NCBI GenBank assembly: GCA_036389835.1
Contig: DASVWC010000105.1
Span: 166,305-230,304 of the forward strand
Origin: AC-37 sp036389835
Lineage (GTDB): Bacteria > Actinomycetota > Thermoleophilia > Solirubrobacterales > Thermoleophilaceae
Length of the DNA: 64,000 bases
Direction of reading: 5' to 3'
Shown: in pieces, positions 31,855-37,318 of the stretch
Numbering within the stretch: position 1 is the first letter of the stretch
Layout of the letters: each line of letters begins with the position of its first letter
Translations under genes and position numbers: made by a program
Notes under the pieces: generated by a model
Seen by the model: the letters and a program-made list of their open reading frames with translations, nothing else
Database searches by the model: none
What the model was told of the DNA's origin: nothing

Positions 31855-31917
31855 GCACGCGCTGCGTGCGGATGGGGCGCATCGGCCCCGCGCCGGGCGG
31901 GGCCCCAAGCGAGGAGG
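31855..31917 (+). promoter_or_regulatory. Structured leader B before the ArdC-like gene
   Basis: GCACGC-GCT-GCGTGC (31855-31869) and GGCCCCGC-GCCGG-GCGGGGCC (31884-31904) are followed by GAGGAGG (31911-31917) and GTG 31923. Against leader A (25389-25460) there are identical blocks of 17 bp (GCACGCGCTGCGTGCGG), 8 bp (ATCGGCCC), 13 bp (CCGGGCGGGGCCC) and the AGGAGG site, while the flanking genes are unrelated. The element must therefore act in cis on both genes. Confidence 0.6.
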
Positions 31918-31922
31918 CCACC

Positions 31923-32819
31923 GTGGGCCGACGACGCACACGCAAACTCAGTCCCGCCGATCGGGAGGCGCGCCGACAGCGTGATCGCGAGCGACTCGCG
32001 GAGGCGACCCGCGAGCTGCTTACGAGCGAGGGCTGGTCGCGCTGGCTCCGAACGCGCGCGACCTTGCACTCGTATTCGCTTCACAACACCCTCCTGATCG
32101 CCCAGGAGTGCCACCGGCGCGGCATCAGCCCGACGCACGTGGCCGGGTTCAAGACCTGGCTCAAGCTCGGCCGCTGCGTCCGCAAGGGGGAGCGCGGCAT
32201 CTCGATCCTGGCTCCGATCCGCGTGCGCGACCGCGACCGCGACCGCGACGACGACGGTGATGAGGGCCGCGAGGAGCGACTCTTCTTCCGCGCGGTCCAC
32301 GTCTTCGACGTCTCGCAGACCGATCCGCTCCCAAGTGCCGAGCCGACTCCGCTCGGCCCTCCGCGAGCGCCCGTCGAGGGCGACTCGCACGCACACCTGC
32401 TCGGCCCGTTGGAGCGGCTCGCCGACGAGCTCGGCTACACGGTCGTCTACTGCGGGCTGAGCGCAGCAGACGGGCTCTGCGACTACCGCCAGCGGCGCAT
32501 CTCGGTCGACGATGGGCTCGCACCGAACGGCACAGTCGCCGTCCTCATCCACGAGCTCGCCCATGCGCTGGTGGGCCAGGACGGCAGGCTGTCCCGCGCC
32601 GTCGAGGAGGTGGTGGTCGAGGCGGTCGCCTACATCGGCTGCGCCAGCGCGGGGCTCGACACGGGCTGCGACTCGGTCCCCTACATCGCCGCGCACGGCG
32701 ACGAGCAGGCGCTCGCGGCGCTCACCGACGCGGCTGAGCTGATCGACGCGCTGGCGCGCCGGATCGAGCAGGCGCTCTCGGCCGAGGGACAGCGCGCGGA
32801 GCAACGGGCCGCGGCCTGA
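31923..32819 (+). CDS. ardC: ArdC-like antirestriction protein
   Basis: GTG 31923 has GAGGAGG 5 bp upstream and gives 298 residues; the longer frame runs through leader B. Residues about 15-115 match the ArdC N-terminal single-stranded-DNA-binding domain (YSLHNTLLIAQECHRRG, HVAGFKTWLKLGRCVRKGE, GISILAPI). A metallopeptidase-like domain carries HELAH at 210-214 (AVLIHELAHALVG) with a downstream EEVVVEAVAYIG helix that completes the zinc site. ArdC proteins protect incoming plasmid DNA from host restriction. The repetitive DRDRDRDRDDDGDE stretch near 105-118 is an acidic linker. Confidence 0.82.
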   Translation: MGRRRTRKLSPADREARRQRDRERLAEATRELLTSEGWSRWLRTRATLHSYSLHNTLLIAQECHRRGISPTHVAGFKTWLKLGRCVRKGERGISILAPIRVRDRDRDRDDDGDEGREERLFFRAVHVFDVSQTDPLPSAEPTPLGPPRAPVEGDSHAHLLGPLERLADELGYTVVYCGLSAADGLCDYRQRRISVDDGLAPNGTVAVLIHELAHALVGQDGRLSRAVEEVVVEAVAYIGCASAGLDTGCDSVPYIAAHGDEQALAALTDAAELIDALARRIEQALSAEGQRAEQRAAA

Positions 32820-32839
32820 GGACCGGCGGCCTTCGGGCC

Positions 32840-32964
32840 GGCTTGCGGTTTGCGCGCCCCAGTGTCGCCCGACGGTCGAGCCGCCAGCGGCCCTGACGGG
32901 CACGCGCCTTCGGCGCTCGTGGGCGGTCGCCCTTACGGGCGGTTCGAGGGGCGCACCGCAAGCC
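32840..32964 (+). promoter_or_regulatory. Structured leader D closed by a long stem
   Basis: GGCTTGCGGT (32840-32849) pairs perfectly with ACCGCAAGCC (32955-32964), and GCGCGCCCC (32852-32860) continues the stem with GGGGCGC (32948-32954). Inside are GCCC-TGAC-GGGC (32890-32901), GCGCC-TTC-GGCGC (32905-32917) and CGCCC-TTAC-GGGCG (32928-32941). A CGGCC-TTCG-GGCCG hairpin lies just before. The folded block ends 16 bp before the next ATG. There is no long open frame through it. Confidence 0.6.
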
Positions 32965-32980
32965 ACCCCGAGGAGCCCAG

Positions 32981-33262
32981 ATGGCCGAGACCAGCAAGCC
33001 CACGTCGAAGCAGCTGCGCGAGCTGCGCCGCCTGGCCGACGCCACCGGCACGACATTCACGCCGCCCCGGACCCGGCGCGAGGCGAGCCGGGCCATCTCC
33101 GCGCTCCGCCGTCGGCGGACGTCGGCGCGGGTCGAGCGGACGATCGAGCGCGATGACGTCGTGCGCGGCGTGCGCCAGGGGACGCTGGCGAGCGCTCCGC
33201 GCCAGGACGAGATCCGCGGCTACGGCTCGACCGCCCGCTGGGCTCACGGAGGCGAGGCATGA
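32981..33262 (+). CDS. Small DUF3072-like protein
   Basis: A 93-residue basic protein from ATG 32981 with GAGGAG upstream. The segment SKQLRELRRLADATGTTFTPPRTRREASRAISAL, quoted in parts, resembles DUF3072 proteins, which pair a short helix with a T-R-x-E-A-S turn and are often carried on actinobacterial elements. Its stop overlaps the sigma-factor start (GCATGAG), so both are made from one message. Function unknown; DNA binding is possible. Confidence 0.65.
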   Translation: MAETSKPTSKQLRELRRLADATGTTFTPPRTRREASRAISALRRRRTSARVERTIERDDVVRGVRQGTLASAPRQDEIRGYGSTARWAHGGEA

Positions 33263-33777
33263 GCGCACCAGCGCGAGCGGGCGGCGACCCGGGCGCCAGG
33301 CCAGCCCGGGACGCGGCCGAGCTCTTCCGCGCCGAGCACCTGCGACTCGTGGGACTGGTGCAGGGCCGCCTCGGCGTCTCCCGCGAGGTAGCTGAGGACG
33401 CATGCTCGCTGGCGTGGCTCCAGCTCGTACGACGGCCGCCACGCGGCGAGAACGTCGTCGGCTGGCTCTACGCGGTCGCGAAGTACGAGACGTTCGCGAT
33501 CCTGCGGCGGTACCGTCGCGAAGGCGAGGCGGGCACGCCCCCCGAGCAGCTGTTAGAGGCCAACCACCTCGAAGCCTTCGTCGCCAAGCAGGAGCTGGCC
33601 CTGCTCGCGCGGCTGAAGCCACAGCAGCGGCTCGTGCTCTGGCTGCGCGGTCAGGGCTACTCATACGACCAGATCCAGCACGCGACCGGCAAGTCGTACA
33701 CCTGGGTCAACCGGCACCTCAGCGAGGGGCGCGCGGCGCTGCGCGAACTCGTCGCGGAGATGGGCGAAGGGGGGTGA
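33259..33777 (+). CDS. ECF-type sigma factor of the element
   Basis: A 172-residue sigma-70 family protein. Region 2 spans about 22-90 (AAELFRAEHLRLVGLVQGRL, DACSLAWLQLVRR, VVGWLYAVAKYETFAILRR). Region 4 spans about 113-165 (LARLKPQQRLVLWLRGQGYS, YDQIQHATGKSYTWVNRHLSEGRAALREL). ATG 33259 overlaps the previous gene. No anti-sigma factor is apparent beside it. It could direct RNA polymerase to the three-copy GGGGCCA-N16-CTCCTTA box of the element; this is an inference from co-occurrence only. Confidence 0.82.
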   Translation: MSAPARAGGDPGARPARDAAELFRAEHLRLVGLVQGRLGVSREVAEDACSLAWLQLVRRPPRGENVVGWLYAVAKYETFAILRRYRREGEAGTPPEQLLEANHLEAFVAKQELALLARLKPQQRLVLWLRGQGYSYDQIQHATGKSYTWVNRHLSEGRAALRELVAEMGEGG

Positions 33778-33805
33778 GTTTCTCGCGCTCGCCCCGTATA
33801 CGAAC

Positions 33806-34018
33806 GTGACTGTCGAACGTACGACCTACGCCCTCCACCTGCGCAGGCACGTCCTTGTCGCCGAGTCAATCGCCGAACTGGCAGAGCTGGTCGGATGCGC
33901 GCTCGAGGCCGATGACGAGATCCTGCTAGTGCGCGCCCGCCAGCCGCGCCCACGGCCCCTCACCCCGTTCGAGCTCGAGACCGTGATCCGGCGGCTCACG
34001 AGGCGATCCGCGTGCTGA
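33806..34018 (+). CDS. Small hypothetical protein
   Basis: A 70-residue frame from GTG 33806 with strong GC third-position bias, including HVLVAESIAELAELVGCALEADDEILLVRA and a C-terminal TPFELETVIRRLTRR. No clear ribosome site is present, so the start is uncertain. It follows the sigma-factor gene by 28 bp and may be co-transcribed. The size and acidic-basic pattern could suit a small regulator, but nothing is recognised. Confidence 0.5.
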   Translation: MTVERTTYALHLRRHVLVAESIAELAELVGCALEADDEILLVRARQPRPRPLTPFELETVIRRLTRRSAC

Positions 34019-34076
34019 GCATGCCTTGCCAACGTCACCGCCGCTCTTCCTGCGCTGGACCGGACTGGCGGATCGT

Positions 34077-34196
34077 GCGGCACCGGCGCTACGGCCTGCA
34101 AGCCCCGCGCGGCGCGCCGGCTTCGCCGGCCCCTGACGGGGCGGGGCTCCTGCGGCCCTCGCCTGCGGCTCAGGTTCCGGCCCGCGCCGGTGCCGC
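34077..34196 (+). promoter_or_regulatory. Structured leader E closed by a perfect 13-bp stem
   Basis: GCGGCACCGGCGC (34077-34089) pairs perfectly with 34184-34196. Inside, AGCCCCGC (34101-34108) pairs with GCGGGGCT (34141-34148), GCCGGC-TTC-GCCGGC lies at 34116-34130 and GCCCC-TGAC-GGGGC at 34129-34142. The last two overlap and so compete. The block ends 41 bp before ATG 34238. Its plan (long closing stem, a TTC-loop hairpin and a TGAC-loop hairpin) matches leader D. Confidence 0.6.
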
Positions 34197-34237
34197 TGAC
34201 CGCTGCCGTCCGACCCGCGAGAGGAAGGCGGCAGCCC

Positions 34238-34516
34238 ATGACGGCAAACAAGACATCGACCGGCGCGACGCACCTGCTCGGCCGCTATGCGGTCGACGGC
34301 CACGAGCGAGAGCTCGTGGCCGTGCAGGTGCCAGGCGAGCAGCATCTGAGGATCATCGACGTGCTGCGGAGCCCGCTGCCCGAGGACGGCGACGTCGACG
34401 AGCGCCATGTCGAGGAGCGCGTCCGAGGCGTCGACGAGGCACGCGCGATCGCAGCGGACTACATCGCGCTCGCCGAGCGCATCGGCTGGCCGCCGATGCC
34501 GGACGTGTGGTGGTAG
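34238..34516 (+). CDS. Small conserved-looking mobile-element protein
   Basis: ATG 34238, with GAGGAAGG about 11 bp upstream, gives 92 residues. It begins MTANKTSTGATHLLGRYAVDG and continues GHERELVAVQVPGEQHLRIIDVL, an acidic PEDGDVDERHVEERV stretch and a final LAERIGWPPMPDVWW. I recall similar short proteins on actinobacterial plasmids and ICEs without an assigned role. It stands alone between leader E and the xis-int pair. Confidence 0.65.
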   Translation: MTANKTSTGATHLLGRYAVDGHERELVAVQVPGEQHLRIIDVLRSPLPEDGDVDERHVEERVRGVDEARAIAADYIALAERIGWPPMPDVWW

Positions 34517-34555
34517 CCGTGCGTTTCGTGGCACCGAGAATGCGCGGCGGGGGCA

Positions 34556-34643
34556 GGGGCCAACCTTCGTGCTCGCCCCTCCTTAGGGATGGAGAGTTCG
34601 CATGGGTTGCGCGCGGCACGTCATCGAGTTGGCCCGTGGCTGA
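34556..34643 (+). promoter_or_regulatory. Leader box, copy 3, with a 13-codon leader peptide before xis
   Basis: GGGGCCA (34556-34562), 16 bp, then CTCCTTAGGG (34579-34588) repeats the box of 7738 and 22677. A GGATGGAGAG ribosome site follows and ATG 34602 opens a 13-codon frame (MGCARHVIELARG) whose TGA (34641-34643) overlaps the first codons of the excisionase frame. CTCC can pair with GGAG of the ribosome site. Translation of the short peptide may control xis by coupling. Confidence 0.5.
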
Positions 34644-34917
34644 CCTGTCCCCACGCCAGGTCGCTGAGATCATCGGGCTCTCGCGGTCTGCGATTTACCG
34701 CGCGATCATGACCGGCGAGCTCGAGGCCTACAAGGTTCGCGGCCGCCTACGGGTTGAGCCCGCCGCGCTAGAGCGGTGGAAGGAGGAGAACCGCGTATGG
34801 AGGCGAGCGGACGGCCCGGCGTACGAGCCGCGTCCGTACACGCCTTCGCGCGGCGAGCCGACAGCAGACGGGTTCGCGTCGGATCTCAAGGCGATCGCGG
34901 AGGGAGGGCAGGCATGA
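34636..34917 (+). CDS. xis: Excisionase-like helix-turn-helix protein
   Basis: GTG 34636 gives 93 residues; the longer upstream frame runs through leader E and another gene. Residues 1-50 are a MerR/AlpA-type HTH (LSPRQVAEIIGLSRSAIYRAI, then GELEAYKVRGRLRVEPAALERW). The tail is Pro/Arg-rich. The stop overlaps the integrase ATG. Proteins of this type beside a tyrosine integrase bind the attachment site and favour excision. It has no good ribosome site of its own and may be translated by coupling to the leader peptide. Confidence 0.75.
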   Translation: MADLSPRQVAEIIGLSRSAIYRAIMTGELEAYKVRGRLRVEPAALERWKEENRVWRRADGPAYEPRPYTPSRGEPTADGFASDLKAIAEGGQA

Positions 34918-36050
34918 GCGTGCAGAAGGTCACCGGCGGTTACGAGGTGCGCTGGTACGAAGGCGGGCGCGGGTCCAGACGACGGTCACGGGCCTTCCGG
35001 CGGCGACGCGACGCCGAGCTCTTCGACGCGGAGATCACGCGGCGGAAGGCTTTGGGCGAGCTGTCGTTCCTCGACGCGGCGAACACGACCATGGCGGAAC
35101 TCGTAGACGACTGGTGGAAGCTCTACGCAAAGCCGAACCTCGCCCTCAACACGTTGAACGGCTACGCGCACGTGCTCGACCGCCACGTGATCCCCCGCCT
35201 GGGGTCGTTGAAGGTCCGGGACGTCACGCCGGAGGTCCTCGCGCGCTTTCGCGCTGATCTCGAGCAGGCCGGAGTCGGTCGTCACGCGGTGCGCGTTTCG
35301 CTCGTCGTGCTGCAAGCCGTCTTCCGCCGCGCCGAAGAGTGGGGCCGCGTTCAGCGCAACCCCGTGCGGGCCGTGCCGAAGCCGTCGGGACGGCGCGAGC
35401 GCACGATCGTTTGCCTTGCGCCGGCCCAAGTCGAGTCCCTGCGCTCCGCGCTCCTGGACCAGGAGCGCCACTACGCCGCGCTGATCGTCTCGCTTGCCGC
35501 GTACGCCGGGCTTCGCATCCCCCAAGAGGTTCTCGCGCTCGAGTGGTCGCACGTGCGAGAGCGCACGCTCCTGGTCGACCAGCGGAATATCGACGGACAG
35601 ATCACCCCCGGTCAGAAGGTGCGCCACTTCCGTGCCCGCGCGGTCGACCTCGTCGGCCCCCTGCGCCAAGACCTCGCCGAGTACCGGCTGCGGATGGGCA
35701 GGCCAAGTGGCCTTCTGTTCCCGCGTCGCGACGGCGCCCCCTGGCGCCGGCACGACTTCTCGAACTGGCGCCGGCGCGTCTGGCACCCGGCGCGCGAGGC
35801 CGCGGGGATCGAGGTGATGCCTCCCTACGACCTGCGCCACGCCTTCGCGTCGCTCCAGATCAGGGCAGGCCTCTCGATTCCAGAGCTTGCGGAACAGCTC
35901 GGGCACTCCCCGCACATGACGCTCTCGACCTACGCACACGTAATGCGGGAGCTCAAGGGCCTACCGGCACGCTCCGCGGAGGACCAGATCGAGGCCGCGC
36001 GTGGTGGGCGTGGACGGCTGGTGGACGGTGAGGCGGCGACGGAGGCCTAG
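34914..36050 (+). CDS. int: Tyrosine integrase
   Basis: ATG 34914, with AGGGAGGG upstream and overlapping the xis stop, gives 378 residues. An arm-binding N-terminus and a SAM-like core domain (TMAELVDDWWKLYAKPNL) precede the catalytic domain: Arg in YAGLRIPQEVLAL, PPYDLRHAFASL (the first His of the HxLRH box is Tyr), ELAEQLGHSP and the nucleophile in LSTYAHVM. The gene ends 45 bp from the 3' end of tRNA-Phe, the expected layout for insertion into a tRNA gene. Confidence 0.88.
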   Translation: MSVQKVTGGYEVRWYEGGRGSRRRSRAFRRRRDAELFDAEITRRKALGELSFLDAANTTMAELVDDWWKLYAKPNLALNTLNGYAHVLDRHVIPRLGSLKVRDVTPEVLARFRADLEQAGVGRHAVRVSLVVLQAVFRRAEEWGRVQRNPVRAVPKPSGRRERTIVCLAPAQVESLRSALLDQERHYAALIVSLAAYAGLRIPQEVLALEWSHVRERTLLVDQRNIDGQITPGQKVRHFRARAVDLVGPLRQDLAEYRLRMGRPSGLLFPRRDGAPWRRHDFSNWRRRVWHPAREAAGIEVMPPYDLRHAFASLQIRAGLSIPELAEQLGHSPHMTLSTYAHVMRELKGLPARSAEDQIEAARGGRGRLVDGEAATEA

Positions 36051-36095
36051 CGGCGCCGGGTCAGCCCGTGCTGAAACTGCTGCAAACCCGACGAA

Positions 36096-36140
36096 TGGCG
36101 AGGGCCGGAATCGAACCGGCGACACCACGATTTTCAGTCG
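36096..36140 (-). other. Predicted attachment site at the 3' half of tRNA-Phe
   Basis: The 3' half of tRNA-Phe (T arm to anticodon loop) faces the integrase gene. Integrases of this kind recombine at such sequences and keep the tRNA intact. The exact core cannot be set because the other copy was not found in this window. Confidence 0.5.
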
Positions 36141-36168
36141 TGTGCTCTACCAACTGAGCTACCTCGCC
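36096..36168 (-). tRNA. tRNA-Phe (GAA)
   Basis: Read on the minus strand, the 73-nt sequence folds as a complete cloverleaf: acceptor arms GGCGAGG and CCTCGCC, anticodon stem CACGA/TCGTG with loop CTGAAAA (GAA at 36133-36135), and a T arm containing GGTTCGATTCC. The discriminator is A at 36096 and CCA is not encoded. It is the inferred integration target of the element to its left. Confidence 0.97.
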
Positions 36169-36184
36169 GCGCGCGGGGATGCTA

Positions 36185-36329
36185 GCGCCGGAACCGCCGC
36201 CGTCTAGCTGCGGGGAGTGGCGCCGGAACCGCCGCCGTCTAGCCCCGAGCAGGCGGAGCCGGAACAGCCACGTCGATTCGCGAGTAGCCCTGGAAGCCGC
36301 CGCCGCGCCCGGAAGCCGCCGCCGCGCCC
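36185..36329. repeat. Short direct repeats beside tRNA-Phe
   Basis: A 24-bp sequence beginning GCGCCGGAACCG occurs at 36185-36208 and again at 36220-36243. A 19-bp unit, GGAAGCCGCCGCCGCGCCC, is tandemly repeated at 36292-36310 and 36311-36329, followed by further GCCGCCGCC degenerations. The stretch is on the chromosomal side of the tRNA and holds no convincing gene. It looks like slippage-prone GC-rich spacer. Confidence 0.75.
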
Positions 36330-36380
36330 GCAAGGCCGCCGCCGTCCCCGCAAGGAGCGGCGCCTCGATCGCAGCGCCCT

Positions 36381-36827
36381 CTACCCCCGCGCGAAAACCC
36401 GCGTGACCTTCACGCGCGACCCGTCGCGGCGCACCAGCGTCGCGCTCACCACGTGCTCCCCGGCCGCAAGCCCCTCGCAATCGATCGCGACCGTATGAGG
36501 CCGCGCAAGCCGAGTCGACCCGATCACCGCCCCGTCGAGCCGCAGCGTGATCCGGCGGACCGGAGTCCCCGCGACCGCCCACACGATCGCGCGCGCGTCC
36601 TCGAGCCGGCACGAATCGGGCACCGACAGCGACAGCGGCCCGCCGCGAGCGACGGGCCCGTTGCGCTCCATCCACGCGCCCTTCCCACACAGGTAAGGCC
36701 CCTTCGGCGTCGTGCACTTGTAGTCGGTGATGCGCCGCGCGGAGGCGTCGCCGACCCCGGCTCCCAGCACAGCCAGCGCCAGGAAGGCGCTCACGCACAG
36801 CCGGCGGGCACGGACGTTCCTCGCCAT
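36381..36827 (-). CDS. Small secreted protein
   Basis: A 148-residue protein with a signal peptide (about 1-30, ending GDASA). The mature part has four Cys (YKCTTP, YLCGKG, DSCRLED, DCEGL), which could form two disulfides, and beta strands with RRITLRLDGAVIGSTRLARP and VSATLVRRDGSRVKVTR, as in small Ig-like modules. It faces the cell exterior. No family is recognised. Confidence 0.65.
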   Translation of the reverse strand: MARNVRARRLCVSAFLALAVLGAGVGDASARRITDYKCTTPKGPYLCGKGAWMERNGPVARGGPLSLSVPDSCRLEDARAIVWAVAGTPVRRITLRLDGAVIGSTRLARPHTVAIDCEGLAAGEHVVSATLVRRDGSRVKVTRVFARG

Positions 36828-36937
36828 ACCCGGGCAGTCGTCAACGCGCCACGAACACTTGAGCCTTCGGCGCGCGCCTGGACGCCCGATCCCGGCCGGC
36901 GGCCCGAAGACCCCTGATCGGTAACTTGTCCAGGCCA

Positions 36938-37318
36938 GTGAGCGAGCTCATCCACACCTGCTACCGGATCGGCGACATCAACCGCTCCGTCGCCTTCTAC
37001 GAGGCCCTCGGCTTCGAGGAGGTCGGCCGGCTGCCGATCCGCGACGAGGCCATCAACGTCTTCATGGGCCTTCCCGGCGACGGCGCGCGGCTCGAGCTGA
37101 CCTACAACCACGGCGTCGACTCCTACGACCTCGGCACGGGCTACAACCACATCGCGATCACCGTCGAGGACATCGACGCGCGCCTGGCCGAGCTCGCCAA
37201 GCAGGGGATCGAGCCCGAGAAGCCGCCGTACACGGTTCGCGAGGGCGGCTCGCGGCTCTGCTTCGTTCGCGATCCGGACGGCTACCGGATCGAGCTGATC
37301 GAGCGCGGGCCCTCGTGA
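36938..37318 (+). CDS. gloA: Lactoylglutathione lyase-like glyoxalase (VOC family)
   Basis: GTG 36938 gives 126 residues matching a single-chain VOC glyoxalase: IHTCYRIGDINRSVAFYEALG with metal-ligand His5, RLELTYNHG with Glu, YNHIAITVEDID with His, and SRLCFVRDPDGYRIELIER with the final Glu. Length and ligand pattern fit glyoxalase I, which detoxifies methylglyoxal adducts. Actinobacteria use thiols other than glutathione, so the true cofactor is open. A TTG at 36926 is an alternative start. It overlaps the following lipoprotein gene. Confidence 0.82.
   Translation: MSELIHTCYRIGDINRSVAFYEALGFEEVGRLPIRDEAINVFMGLPGDGARLELTYNHGVDSYDLGTGYNHIAITVEDIDARLAELAKQGIEPEKPPYTVREGGSRLCFVRDPDGYRIELIERGPS

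Larger units (their letters stand above)
1..36140. mobile_element. Integrative and conjugative element (left end not seen)
   Basis: A complete actinobacterial conjugation set (VirB4, VirD4, VirB6-like, PrgI-like, murein hydrolase, replication-relaxation protein) lies left of a tyrosine integrase and excisionase-like gene. The integrase stops 45 bp from the 3' end of tRNA-Phe, so tRNA-Phe is the inferred integration target. No second copy of the tRNA 3' end was spotted to the left, so the start at base 1 is only the window edge. Genes at 1-3620 resemble ordinary Solirubrobacterales chromosomal genes and may lie outside the element. Cargo blocks at 3.7-6.6, 19.8-22.0 and 27.4-31.7 kb look less GC-rich than the transfer genes. 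Confidence 0.8.

Noticed and set aside
34012..34635. 301-residue frame containing the excisionase
   Set aside because: The first two thirds run through leader E and the 34238 gene in a different frame and are Arg/Pro/Ala-rich.
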